Assembly: GCA_913009755.1 (NCBI GenBank)
Contig: CAJVWU010000002.1
Coordinates: forward strand, 1-64,000
Direction: 5' to 3'
DNA: 64,000 nucleotides
Origin: an uncultured Bacteroidia bacterium
GTDB lineage: Bacteria > Bacteroidota > Bacteroidia > Bacteroidales > F082
In this document: piece after piece, positions 1-9,299 of the stretch
How the letters are laid out: every line of letters starts with the position of its first letter
Position numbering within the stretch: position 1 is the first letter of the stretch
Program-made: the position numbers and the translations under genes
Notes under the pieces: model-generated
The model's input: only the letters and a program-made list of their open reading frames with translations
Told to the model about the DNA's origin: nothing
The model's database searches: none

Positions 1-464
1 GTTCGATAGATTTTAATAAGCTATATCATTATTGATGAAAAAAAACCTTAAAACTGAAGATAATATGACTTCTTTTATGAAAAAACCGTGACATAGATGA
101 GTTTTTCAGTAGCTTGCGGATTTAAGGTTAATACCCTTTCATGTCGGGGCAAGTATATGTGGTGTGAACTGAAAGATCCTTTCCTGTTAACGGCTAAAGC
201 CGGAAATCCAGGTTACTTTTTATATCCCTGCCTTAGAGGGCCAGTGTTAAACTGGTTCGGAGCAACACTTTTACTCCGGGCTTCAGTCCGGTGATTACGC
301 AGCAAAAGATAAACCCGGCTTTAGCCATTAACAACAACTCCGGAGCAATGGCCATCATCCCGCCCAATCACACCTCACGATTACCTCCCCAATCTTTGCA
401 ACCCGGTTGCACTGTTTATTCAATATTTTTGCAATTGAATTTTAAATCCCTTGTGGAATTGAAA
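1..464. other. Intergenic region with no convincing gene
   Basis: I see no gene here that I would defend. Open frames are short and cross palindromic repeat sequence (see 187-331). A TAnnTTTG-type -7 element (TATTTTTG, 424-431) lies 34 bp before the start of the His-rich exported protein and is the likely promoter of the operon that follows. No TTTG -33 box is found at the usual 19-20 bp spacing. Confidence 0.5.
187..331. repeat. REP-like palindromic repeat with GGCTAAAGCC arms
   Basis: The left arm (187-203) contains GGCTAAAGCC and the right arm (315-331) contains its exact reverse complement GGCTTTAGCC. Both are flanked by TTAA-type sequence. The segment between carries further GGAG/CTCC and CCGG pairings. 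It looks like the intergenic palindromic repeats common in Bacteroidota genomes, often linked to REP-associated transposases. No transposase is seen nearby. Confidence 0.5.
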
Positions 465-851
465 ATGCAAAAAAGGACAAAAAACATCAACTTACTTTTC
501 ATCTGGCTTATCGGCCTGATATTCTTTGCGCATGGCATTACTCCCCATCACCATCATTTCGATCCTGTTATTGAGCAACACCAGAATGAAAACAACCAGA
601 ACGGACAGAATGAAGACAACCCTCTTCACTGTCATGCTTTTAATGATCTGGTGATGGACAAACCCGGGGCTTCTTTCAGCAACATTTCTGTTCCCGACAC
701 TTTCACAGCCGTCAATACTGAAAGTGATTTGCGTTTCAGGATTGCTGAAAATCCCTGTGGGATAATCAATACAACAAACCGGGACAAAATTTGTCCTGAC
801 GATGTTTTTTCTGATCTCACCCCTGCCCGCGGTTCCCCCGCACTTGTTTAA
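465..851 (+). CDS. Small His-rich exported protein heading the Czc-type operon
   Basis: A 128-residue protein starting at MQKRTKN. The open frame extends upstream to 291, but the start at 465 gives a clean N-terminal hydrophobic segment (about residues 9-24), follows the -7 element at 424, and avoids the repeat. Just after the hydrophobic segment comes PHHHHFD and then a His/Asn/Gln-rich stretch, which suggests periplasmic metal binding. The rest is not recognised. It lies 124 bp before the RND pump gene on the same strand, a position where Bacteroidota metal-efflux operons often carry small His-rich proteins. A role as metal buffer or accessory protein is inferred only. Confidence 0.65.
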   Translation: MQKRTKNINLLFIWLIGLIFFAHGITPHHHHFDPVIEQHQNENNQNGQNEDNPLHCHAFNDLVMDKPGASFSNISVPDTFTAVNTESDLRFRIAENPCGIINTTNRDKICPDDVFSDLTPARGSPALV

Positions 852-975
852 TCACAGCTTAGCTGTTGTTCCTCACGCAGCAAATGGAACACGAGCTGCC
901 AATACTGTTTTCAGGGGGATTTAATTTCCCAAAATGACAAGACATTAACACTAATTAATATTCAACAATTACCAA

Positions 976-3900
976 ATGATTAATAAGATAATCGCTTTTT
1001 CAATCCGGAACAAGTTTATCGTCAGCCTGATGATATTTGCCCTTATCGGAGCCGGCATCCATGCCATGATGACGATCAACCTGGGATCGGTACCTGACAT
1101 CACCAACAACCAGGTGCAGGTGATCACCGTATCGCAAAACCTGGCCACCGAAGATATTGAGCAGTTTGTCACTTATCCGGTTGAACTGGCCATGGCCAAT
1201 CTGCCGGGTGTTCAGGAAATCCGTTCGGTATCGCGCTTTGGCCTGTCGGTAGTAACCATCGTCTTCAATGACGATATGGGCACCTACCTTCCCCGGCAGG
1301 TGGTGCAGGAAAAACTCAATGAGGTCAAGAACGATATCCCCGAAAATTTTGGGAAACCTTTCATGGGGCCGATTACCACCGGGCTGGGCGAGATTTATCA
1401 ATACACCATTAAGTCCAAATCCGGTTACGATACGGTATATTCCCCCATGGAACTGCGCACCATTCAGGACTGGATCATCAAGCGGCAAATGGCGCTGATC
1501 CCCGGTGTTGTCGAAGTGAACTCTTTCGGTGGCAACATCAAGCAATATGAAATTGCGCTGGACCCCGAGCGCCTGAATGCCATGAACATATCCATTTCCG
1601 AGGTTTTTGAGGCACTGGAAAACAACAACATCAACACGGGCGGGGCTTACATCGAGAAAAACCACATGGCGAACTTTATCCGTGGTGAAGGACTGGCCCG
1701 TACACTCGAGGATATCCGCAACATCGTTGTGGAAAATGTAAATGGCATTCCCATCCTGATCCGGGATGTGGCATCCAAAGTGCACTATGGCAGTCAGATG
1801 CGTTACGGTGCCTTTACGCAGGAAGGCCGGGAAGCCGTGGGGGGAATGGTACTCATGCTGAAAGGGGGAAACCCAAACTCCGTCATTAAAGCAGTGAAGG
1901 AAAGAATTGCCGAAATACAGAAATCATTGCCGGAAGGACTGGTCATCGAACCGTTTCTCGACCGGAGCAACCTGATACAACGGACGACTTCAACCGTGGC
2001 AAAAAACCTGATTGAAGGTTCCCTGATTGTTATTTTTGTGCTGGTTTTTCTGTTGGGAAGTTTACGCGGGGGGCTTGTTACAGCCACAGTTATTCCCCTG
2101 TCGCTTTTGTTTGCTTTCATCCTGATGAAATTAACAGGTGTCTGGGCCAACCTGATGAGTCTGGGGGCCATTGATTTCGGCATCATTGTGGATGGGGCGG
2201 TTATTGTGGTGGAAGGGACCGTATTCGAGATCCACAAACGAATACAACAAGGCCAGAAAAAATTCGGACAATCCGAAATGGACGAGATCAGTTACACAGC
2301 CGGCAGCAGGGTGATGAATTCTGCTTTTTTCGGCCAGTTGATCATCCTCATTGTTTTTACCCCTATTCTGTTTCTCAAAGGCATCGAAGGAAAAATGTTC
2401 CAGCCCATGGCCTATACTTTTGGTTTTGCCGTATTGGGGGCCACCCTGCTTTCGCTTACTTACATACCGATGATCTCTTCCCTCGTTTTGAAACCTTCAA
2501 AACCAAACAGTTGGTTCGGTCGTCTGGAAAAGTCACTGGAACATTTCAGCAATAAAATAATGAAAGGGGTTTCACGGCTTTACGACCCCATCCTTCACCT
2601 GTCATTAAAGCATAAAATCTCCGTATTGCTGATCGCCTTGCTGGTGTTTGGCAGTTCCCTGTTTATTTTTTCGCGAATGGGCGGTGAGTTTATTCCCAAT
2701 CTGGATGAAGGCGACATCGCCATGCAGGCGTTTCTCCGTCCCGGCAGTTCCCTGTCTGAAACCATCGAACGGGAAAAGGAAATTGAAGAAATCATCATGG
2801 CCAGCTTCCCGGAAGTAAAAACCATTGCAGCCCGGATCGGCGTTGCCGATATACCTACCGACCCGATGGGCTTTGATTTTACCGATAGTTTTATCATCCT
2901 TGAAAAAGACAAGAGCAAATGGGTGTCGGCAAGCTCCAAAGAAGAATTAATCGAAAAAATACGGAAAAAACTGGCCCATCTGCCGGGCTTGAATTTTTCG
3001 TTCAGCCAGCCCGTGGAATTACGCTTCAACGAATTGCTTACCGGCGTACGCGAAGATGTAGCCGTGAAGATTTACGGAGAAGACCTGGATGTCCTTGCAA
3101 CCAAAGGCGAAGAGATTGCCAAACTCATCAAAACCGTGGAGGGTGCCGAAGATGTAACGCTTGAGCGCACCGCAGGCCTGCCGCAAATGACCGTCAAATA
3201 CAACCGGAAAAAGATTGCGCAATACGGCCTGAACATCAGGAAGCTCAATGAATATGTGAGTGCTGCCTTTGCCGGAAGCTCTGCCGGGGTAATCTTTGAA
3301 GGTGAAAAACGTTTTGATCTGGTGATCCGTTTTGATACCAATCATCGCAAAAGCATCAACAACCTGCGCAGTTTATACATTGACCTTCCTAACGGGACTC
3401 AGGTTCCGCTCAAAGAAGTTGCGGAAATTGACTTTCAACCCGGCCCCATGCAGATATCAAGGGACAATACGTTCCGGCGGATTTATGTCGGCGTTAATGT
3501 GAGGGGAAGGGATGTAGAATCGCTGGTGAATGAGATCAAACAAAAACTGGATGCCCAACTTGTGCTGCCTCCCGGATATAACATTACGTACGGAGGTGCT
3601 TTTGAAAACCTGGAACGGGCCAAAGACCGGCTCTCTATTGTAGTACCTATTGCACTGGCTCTTATTTTTATACTGCTTTATTTTGCCCTGCACTCACTGT
3701 CGCAAACCATCATGATCTACATGGCCGTACCCCTTGCTGCCATCGGGGGTGTTTATGCCTTGTGGCTTCGCGATATGCCTTTCAGCATATCGGCAGGGGT
3801 CGGATTTATTGTGCTTTTCGGTGTGGCTGTGTTGAATGGCCTGGTATTGATCAGCCGGTTCAATTCGTTGAAAGTTGAAGGTGTCACGGATATTAAGGAA

Positions 3901-5367
3901 CGGATTATTACCGGAACGCACGAAAGGATAAGGCCCATTTTACTGACAGCTACGGCGGCCATGTTCGGGTTTTTGCCGATGGCTATTTCCACGTCGGCGG
4001 GTGCCGAGGTACAGCGACCCCTGGCAACTGTAGTGATCGGGGGCCTGATCAGTGCCACTTTATTGACACTGGTTGTGGTACCCATACTTTATGCACTGGT
4101 TGAATCGCGTTTTGAAAGGAGGAAGAAGCGTAAAGGGGTAAAAAGAATGCCCGCAATCGTTATTTTCTTATTGATAAGTACAGGGTTATTGACAATCCAG
4201 GAAGGGACAAAGGCACAATCCACAGACACGCGACCCGGCGTAACCCTTAAAAAAGCCGTTGATATGGCCATTTCAAATTATCCTGCGTTAAAAGCGGCAA
4301 AGCTGGAAATTGAAAATCAACAGTCCCTGAAAAAGACTTCCTGGGAACTGGGGAATACGACATTCTCAACCGGTGCCGAAGAAGTGGGCAACAATACAAC
4401 CGATGGAATTTACAACCGGTTTATGATCCGCCAGGAATTTGATGTTTTCGGGATCAATGCCAAAAACAAGGTGGCCAATGCCAAAATTGACATGTCGAAA
4501 ACAGCACTTGATCTGACCACACTGGAAATAAAGCAGGAAGTCAGCATCGCCTGGGGTAATGCCTATAATGCAAAAAACCGGTACCGCTTATTCACCCAGC
4601 TCGATTCCATTTTTAAGAAATCGGAACGGGCGGCGAAACTGCGGTTCGAAACACAGGCCATTTCACGGCTTGAGTATTTATCGGTTTCCAACCAGGCCAA
4701 ACAGACCAGCATCCAAAAGGAAAAATCCTACCGTGATTTTTTAATTGCACTGCGCAACCTTAACCGGTGGTTTGTCAGCGACACGGTTTATACCGTTGCC
4801 GATGCATCGGAAGGACTTTTCAAAAAGCCGTTGTTTCAAATTTCCGATTCGGTAACCCACCATCCGCTTTTGCAGTTGTACGATCAAAGAATTACACTTG
4901 CCGAAGCACAACACCTGCAGGCAAAAACAGGTTTTGCACCCATCCTGGCCGGTGAATACGGGAGCCAGAAAATAGGAAGCCAAAAGGGGTTCTACAAGTA
5001 TCAGTTCGGTATCAGTATCCCACTGGTTTTTGCCTCGCAACTGGGTAAAACACAGTCGGCTAAAATTAAACAACAGATTGCCGTGGAAGATTATTACCAA
5101 AAAACAATAGAGGTGCAATCGCAATACCGGAATCTTTACGACGATTACCAAAAATGGTTGCTCACGTGGCAGTATTACCGCGATGAGGCATTGCCCACTG
5201 CCCGGGAGCAAAAAAACGGGGCTGTCCTGGCTTATGAGCAGGGTGCTATTGATTATGTTACGTTCCTGCAAAACGTCAGGGATGCCGTACAGGTCGAGTT
5301 TCAAACCCTTGATGCCTTTGCCAGTTATCTTGAGGCCCGGTTTAAATTGGAATACTTTTTAAAATAA
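976..5367 (+). CDS. CzcA-type RND efflux pump fused to its TolC-like outer-membrane factor
   Basis: A 1463-residue fusion. Residues 1 to about 1045 form a complete heavy-metal RND pump that uses the proton gradient to expel cations. The proton-relay motif in TM4 reads DFGIIVDGAVIVVE, with D400, D406 and E413, as in CzcA of Zn2+/Co2+/Cd2+ pumps. Typical HME segments such as GEFIPNLDEGD are present. Residues 1058-1081 read as a signal peptide (MPAIVIFLLISTGLL...KAQ). Residues 1082-1463 form a TolC/CzcC outer-membrane factor with long coiled-coil stretches. No separate outer-membrane factor gene follows, so this domain must serve the complex. An AGGAGG (4117-4122) sits 24 bp before the internal ATG at 4147. 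Substrate preference is inferred from the motif. Confidence 0.93.
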   Translation: MINKIIAFSIRNKFIVSLMIFALIGAGIHAMMTINLGSVPDITNNQVQVITVSQNLATEDIEQFVTYPVELAMANLPGVQEIRSVSRFGLSVVTIVFNDDMGTYLPRQVVQEKLNEVKNDIPENFGKPFMGPITTGLGEIYQYTIKSKSGYDTVYSPMELRTIQDWIIKRQMALIPGVVEVNSFGGNIKQYEIALDPERLNAMNISISEVFEALENNNINTGGAYIEKNHMANFIRGEGLARTLEDIRNIVVENVNGIPILIRDVASKVHYGSQMRYGAFTQEGREAVGGMVLMLKGGNPNSVIKAVKERIAEIQKSLPEGLVIEPFLDRSNLIQRTTSTVAKNLIEGSLIVIFVLVFLLGSLRGGLVTATVIPLSLLFAFILMKLTGVWANLMSLGAIDFGIIVDGAVIVVEGTVFEIHKRIQQGQKKFGQSEMDEISYTAGSRVMNSAFFGQLIILIVFTPILFLKGIEGKMFQPMAYTFGFAVLGATLLSLTYIPMISSLVLKPSKPNSWFGRLEKSLEHFSNKIMKGVSRLYDPILHLSLKHKISVLLIALLVFGSSLFIFSRMGGEFIPNLDEGDIAMQAFLRPGSSLSETIEREKEIEEIIMASFPEVKTIAARIGVADIPTDPMGFDFTDSFIILEKDKSKWVSASSKEELIEKIRKKLAHLPGLNFSFSQPVELRFNELLTGVREDVAVKIYGEDLDVLATKGEEIAKLIKTVEGAEDVTLERTAGLPQMTVKYNRKKIAQYGLNIRKLNEYVSAAFAGSSAGVIFEGEKRFDLVIRFDTNHRKSINNLRSLYIDLPNGTQVPLKEVAEIDFQPGPMQISRDNTFRRIYVGVNVRGRDVESLVNEIKQKLDAQLVLPPGYNITYGGAFENLERAKDRLSIVVPIALALIFILLYFALHSLSQTIMIYMAVPLAAIGGVYALWLRDMPFSISAGVGFIVLFGVAVLNGLVLISRFNSLKVEGVTDIKERIITGTHERIRPILLTATAAMFGFLPMAISTSAGAEVQRPLATVVIGGLISATLLTLVVVPILYALVESRFERRKKRKGVKRMPAIVIFLLISTGLLTIQEGTKAQSTDTRPGVTLKKAVDMAISNYPALKAAKLEIENQQSLKKTSWELGNTTFSTGAEEVGNNTTDGIYNRFMIRQEFDVFGINAKNKVANAKIDMSKTALDLTTLEIKQEVSIAWGNAYNAKNRYRLFTQLDSIFKKSERAAKLRFETQAISRLEYLSVSNQAKQTSIQKEKSYRDFLIALRNLNRWFVSDTVYTVADASEGLFKKPLFQISDSVTHHPLLQLYDQRITLAEAQHLQAKTGFAPILAGEYGSQKIGSQKGFYKYQFGISIPLVFASQLGKTQSAKIKQQIAVEDYYQKTIEVQSQYRNLYDDYQKWLLTWQYYRDEALPTAREQKNGAVLAYEQGAIDYVTFLQNVRDAVQVEFQTLDAFASYLEARFKLEYFLK

Positions 5368-5388
5368 ATTAAAACAGCAGTTAACAAC

Positions 5389-6597
5389 ATGAATAATAAA
5401 CGCATGAAATCAATAAAATTAATAAACATGAAAATCTTCATCCTGGCAGGTTTTATCCTGTTTAGCCTGGCTTCCTGTAATCAGCAAACCCCCGGTGAGC
5501 AAGAAACCGGATCCGAAGAAAGTGAGGCCTCCGAAGGGCTGACGCCGGTAACCTTAACGGATCAACAGGTCAATGCTTTGTCCATCAAAGTGGATACCCT
5601 GGCAAAATACGTTTTCAAAGACATGGTGGTCGTCAATGGTTACCTGAATGTACCACCGCAAAATAAAGCTTCGGTAACAGCCATCATCGGAGCAAACATT
5701 GCTTCAATTGAGGTATTTGAAGGGGATAAAGTAAAAAAGGGCCAGACGCTCGCCTATTTAAGCCATCCCAATTTACTGGACGTACAAACCGAATACATCA
5801 ATGCACAGAGCGAACTGGTTTTTATGGAACAAGAATATAAACGGCAGAAAAAACTTTATAAAGAGCAGGTGACATCGGGGAAGGTGTATCAAAAAACACA
5901 GGCTGATTATTTTATGCTGAAAGGCAATGTATTGAACCTGGAAGCTAAATTAAATCTCCTTCATCTCGACCCCTCAAAGGTCAGTCAGGGAACGATCTAT
6001 GAAAAGGTCCCCGTTCTCAGTCCCATTAACGGCTATGTTGCAAAAGTGGAAATCAGGACAGGCCAGTTTGTGGAACCGCAAAAACCCATGTTCGAAGTGG
6101 TAAACAACGACCGCATTCATGCCGACCTGATGGTTTTTGAAAAAGATATTTATAAAGTGAAAACCGGGCAAAAAGTGGTATTCACTGTGGAGTCGCTTCC
6201 GGGTGAACCCATGACAGCCACAATTTTTGCCGTGGGCAAGGCCTTTGAACAAAACCCAAAAGCCGTTCATGTCCATGCAAACATTGATAATAAACGCGGC
6301 GTATTGATACCGGGCATGTACATCACAGGACGGATTGCTACCAATAATAAACTCGTGAATGCACTGCCCGAAGAAGCTGTTGTCAATGAAGGAGGCAAAT
6401 CCTATATATTTACCTCACAGAAAAATGACGGGGGCTGGTTATTCATACCGCTGGAAGTGATCAGTGGGCTAAATGAAGACGGTTGGATTGAGATCAGGTT
6501 GCTTGCACCTGTAAAAGCAGGAACAAAGTTCGCCTGGAACGGTGCCTACTATTTATTGTCGGAGATGAAGAAAAACGAAACAGGTGATGATGATTAA
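5389..6597 (+). CDS. CzcB-type periplasmic adaptor lipoprotein
   Basis: A 402-residue membrane-fusion protein that would bridge the inner-membrane pump and the outer-membrane factor. The N-terminus has a hydrophobic segment ending in a lipobox-like cysteine (FSLASCNQ), so it is probably a lipoprotein. A start at the internal MKIFILAGF (residue 14, 5428) is also possible. A split lipoyl/barrel-sandwich domain is recognisable (GANIASIEVFEGDKVKKGQ and VLSPINGYVAKVEIRTGQ) around an alpha-helical hairpin (about residues 125-190). The gene follows the pump by 21 bp and belongs to the same operon. Confidence 0.9.
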   Translation: MNNKRMKSIKLINMKIFILAGFILFSLASCNQQTPGEQETGSEESEASEGLTPVTLTDQQVNALSIKVDTLAKYVFKDMVVVNGYLNVPPQNKASVTAIIGANIASIEVFEGDKVKKGQTLAYLSHPNLLDVQTEYINAQSELVFMEQEYKRQKKLYKEQVTSGKVYQKTQADYFMLKGNVLNLEAKLNLLHLDPSKVSQGTIYEKVPVLSPINGYVAKVEIRTGQFVEPQKPMFEVVNNDRIHADLMVFEKDIYKVKTGQKVVFTVESLPGEPMTATIFAVGKAFEQNPKAVHVHANIDNKRGVLIPGMYITGRIATNNKLVNALPEEAVVNEGGKSYIFTSQKNDGGWLFIPLEVISGLNEDGWIEIRLLAPVKAGTKFAWNGAYYLLSEMKKNETGDDD

Positions 6598-6618
6598 AAA
6601 ATATTAAACAAGAGGATC

Positions 6619-6948
6619 ATGAAAGAAATAAAAGCCTTTATCAGGCCAAATAAAGTATATGATATTGTCCGCAAACTGAAAGAAGCAGGTTATGAAAACA
6701 TAACCATTTCCGAAGCCGAAGGAACAGGTAAATTCCAGGACAATGAGGCATTTGTGTCGCTCATGTATTCATTTACAGACAGTAAAATAGCCAAACTCGA
6801 AATTGTCGTGAAGAAGAAAGAGGTGGAGGCCGTAGTCAGCATTGTCTCCGAATACGGAAAAACACACAACCCCGGTGACGGCATCATCTATGTTTCTGAC
6901 GTGGAAAAAGCCTACCGGGTAAAAACGGGTTTAAAGAATGGGTTTTAG
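6619..6948 (+). CDS. PII-like signalling protein of the metal-efflux operon
   Basis: A 109-residue protein with the PII fold: MKEIKAFIRPNKVYDIVRKL at the start, a mid-region KIAKLEIVVKKKEVEAVVSIV, and a C-terminal GDGIIYVSDVEKAYRVKTG. It lacks the usual T-loop tyrosine context of GlnB/GlnK and no ammonium transporter is near. Its neighbours are the RND adaptor (21 bp upstream) and a P1B ATPase (36 bp downstream). It belongs with the PII-like proteins known to sit beside heavy-metal efflux genes. A role in sensing a nucleotide or metal and modulating transport is inferred. A second copy lies at 20498 and an N-terminal fragment at 30226. Confidence 0.88.
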   Translation: MKEIKAFIRPNKVYDIVRKLKEAGYENITISEAEGTGKFQDNEAFVSLMYSFTDSKIAKLEIVVKKKEVEAVVSIVSEYGKTHNPGDGIIYVSDVEKAYRVKTGLKNGF

Positions 6949-6984
6949 TTGGAAATTGTCAACTATGTTTCATAGAAATGAAAG

Positions 6985-9069
6985 ATGAAAAAATACAAAC
7001 TTAAAAATCTCGATTGCGCTTCCTGTGCTTCAAAAATTGAAGACAGCCTGACCAAAATGGGCGAAGTGAAATTCGTGAGTGTGAATTTCGCAACTGCTTC
7101 GATGAGCATTGAAACTGACGACCTCGAAAAGGTTAAAAAGAAAATTCTTGAGGTTGAGCCCGAAGTGGAACTTGAGATTGCGGGAACAGGAAAACCTGAA
7201 GGGCACCGGAGTGTTTTTGCCGAAAACAAACGGACAATTATTAAAGTGTTTACCGGCCTTGTTCTGTTGCTCATCGGGTTATTATTCAAAGACGAACTGC
7301 ACAATACGCCATATCATGTTGCGGAATACCTGGTATTCGTAACAGCCTACCTGATATCGGGCTGGGGTGTGCTCCGGATGGCGGTTAAAAACATCATCAG
7401 GGGTCAGGTTTTTAACGAACATTTTTTAATGTCCATCGCCACCCTCGGTGCTTTTGCCATTCATCAAATGCCAGAAGCCGTTGCGGTTATGTTATTTTAT
7501 ATTGTGGGCGAGCTGTTTCAGGATATTGCAGTGAACCGTTCACGCAAGTCCATCAAATCGCTGCTTGAAATAAAACCCGATTACGCAAACCTGAAACTCA
7601 ACGGCGAAATAAAAAAAGTTTCTCCCGAAGATGTGATGATCGGAGACCTCATCATTATAAAGGCAGGCGAAAAAATCCCTTTGGACGGCACGGTTAGCGA
7701 TGGCAGTTCGTTTGTTGACACGTCGGCACTTACCGGTGAAAGCGTCCCCCGTAAAATAGAAGCCGGTGATGAAGTATTGGCGGGCATGATCAATCAGTCC
7801 GGTTTAATTACCCTTAATGTTACAAAGCTTTTCGGGGAGTCTTCCATCTCGAAAATCCTTGAAATGGTTGAGAACGCCTCATCCAAAAAAGCAGAAACCG
7901 AAAAATTCATTACCACTTTTGCAAAATACTACACACCTGTTGTGGTGTTTGGTTCGCTGCTGCTGGCGGTGTTGCCCCCGCTTCTGATAGCAGGGGCAAC
8001 TTTCGACGAATGGATCTACAGGGCGTTGGTGGTGCTGGTTATCTCCTGTCCCTGCGCACTGGTCATCAGTATCCCGCTGGGCTATTTCGGTGGGATTGGC
8101 GGGGCTTCGCGGAGGGGAATTTTGGTGAAAGGCTCCAACTTCCTGGATGCGTTGACACAGGTTAAAACTGTGGTGTTTGATAAAACGGGTACCCTTACCA
8201 AAGGCGAGTTTAAAGTATCTGAAGTATTTCCTGCCAACGGTTTCGACGAAAATACAATACTTGAGTTAGCAGCTTATGCCGAATACAGCTCAAACCATCC
8301 CATAGCTAAATCCATATTCGAATCCTATAACCGGCAGATTGACAACGCAAGGATTGGTAAAGTTGAAGAAATATCAGGGTATGGCGTCAGGGCTTTCATT
8401 GATAAAAAGGAAATATTTGCCGGTAACGACAAGCTTCTTCACAAAGAAAACATTAAGCATGACAAATGCGATATCGAAGGGACTGTAGTGCATGTGGTTG
8501 TGGACAGAAAATATGCCGGTTATATTGTTATATCCGATACGCTGAAAGACGATGCCATTGAGGCCATTGGGCAGTTGAATAAAAAAGGGATAAAAACGGT
8601 GATGCTCACCGGCGACAACAGGCACGCAGCGGGAGCCATTGCCCGAAAGCTCGATATCGGCGAATATTATGCGGAGTTGCTCCCTGAAAACAAGGTGGAA
8701 CATATCGAACGTTTGTTGAACAAAAACAGTAAAGTTGCCTTTGTGGGCGACGGCATCAATGATGCTCCGGTACTTGCCCGCGCCGATGTGGGCATCGCCA
8801 TGGGGGCACTCGGTTCCGATGCGGCCATCGAAACCGCCGATGTAGTACTGATGACAGACTCCCCCACAAAAGTTGCCGATGCCATCCATGTTGCCAAACG
8901 GACAAGAAAAATTGTATGGGAAAACATCATTTTTGCCCTGGGGGTTAAATCGGTCTTTATCATCCTCGGCATCTTCGGCATTGCCACCATGTGGGAGGCC
9001 GTGTTTGGCGATATGGGTGTGGCTTTGATTGCCATTTTGAACGCATCAAGGGTTTTAAAAATGAAATAG
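6985..9069 (+). CDS. P1B-type ATPase, probably Zn2+/Cd2+/Pb2+ exporting
   Basis: A 694-residue ATP-driven cation exporter of the inner membrane. An N-terminal HMA domain holds LDCASC (C11, C14). It has the actuator TGES, the membrane CPC motif (SCPCALVIS), the phosphorylation site DKTGT, the nucleotide-binding HP (SSNHPIAKS) and the hinge GDGINDAP. The C-terminal membrane segment contains DMGVALIAILNASR, where the DxG agrees with the Zn/Cd/Pb subgroup (ZntA/CadA) and differs from the MxxSS of Cu pumps. It follows the PII-like gene in the Czc-type operon, which fits the same substrate range. Confidence 0.92.
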   Translation: MKKYKLKNLDCASCASKIEDSLTKMGEVKFVSVNFATASMSIETDDLEKVKKKILEVEPEVELEIAGTGKPEGHRSVFAENKRTIIKVFTGLVLLLIGLLFKDELHNTPYHVAEYLVFVTAYLISGWGVLRMAVKNIIRGQVFNEHFLMSIATLGAFAIHQMPEAVAVMLFYIVGELFQDIAVNRSRKSIKSLLEIKPDYANLKLNGEIKKVSPEDVMIGDLIIIKAGEKIPLDGTVSDGSSFVDTSALTGESVPRKIEAGDEVLAGMINQSGLITLNVTKLFGESSISKILEMVENASSKKAETEKFITTFAKYYTPVVVFGSLLLAVLPPLLIAGATFDEWIYRALVVLVISCPCALVISIPLGYFGGIGGASRRGILVKGSNFLDALTQVKTVVFDKTGTLTKGEFKVSEVFPANGFDENTILELAAYAEYSSNHPIAKSIFESYNRQIDNARIGKVEEISGYGVRAFIDKKEIFAGNDKLLHKENIKHDKCDIEGTVVHVVVDRKYAGYIVISDTLKDDAIEAIGQLNKKGIKTVMLTGDNRHAAGAIARKLDIGEYYAELLPENKVEHIERLLNKNSKVAFVGDGINDAPVLARADVGIAMGALGSDAAIETADVVLMTDSPTKVADAIHVAKRTRKIVWENIIFALGVKSVFIILGIFGIATMWEAVFGDMGVALIAILNASRVLKMK

Positions 9070-9127
9070 TCTAAACAAGTAAAATTTAGTAACAATAAAG
9101 TCTATAAACGCCTAAAATAAAAAAATC

Positions 9128-9289
9128 ATGAAATATTATTTTCAAAAAACGCTTTTCAATGCAAGTTTCGATGAAACCATCGAAAAAGTAACCGAAGAAC
9201 TGAAAAAGGAAGGTTTCGGCATTCTGACCGAAATTGATGTACAGGCCACGCTGAAGAAAAAACTACAAACGGTAATTAATAACCTTTAA
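9128..9289 (+). CDS. Miniature DUF302 protein with an internal deletion
   Basis: A 53-residue frame (MKYYFQKT ... QTVINNL). Its first 45 residues match the N-terminus of the full DUF302 protein at 35907 (MKYY.KT...F.ETI.QV..L.KEGFG.L.EI..Q). Its last eight match that protein's extreme C-terminus (KLNKVIDAL against KLQTVINNL). The whole middle, about 76 residues, is absent and the frame is kept. In the full gene the join points are in-frame direct repeats GAAAAACTT (36033-36041 and 36261-36269), so a single slippage or recombination event would give this product. It lies between the ATPase gene and a cytochrome gene. It may be a relic or a kept mini-protein. Confidence 0.7.
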   Translation: MKYYFQKTLFNASFDETIEKVTEELKKEGFGILTEIDVQATLKKKLQTVINNL

Positions 9290-9299
9290 ATGACAGAAA

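Noticed and set aside
1000-1785. 261-residue minus-strand frame inside the CzcA gene
   Set aside because: Antisense of a strongly conserved RND gene; it has no recognisable domain.
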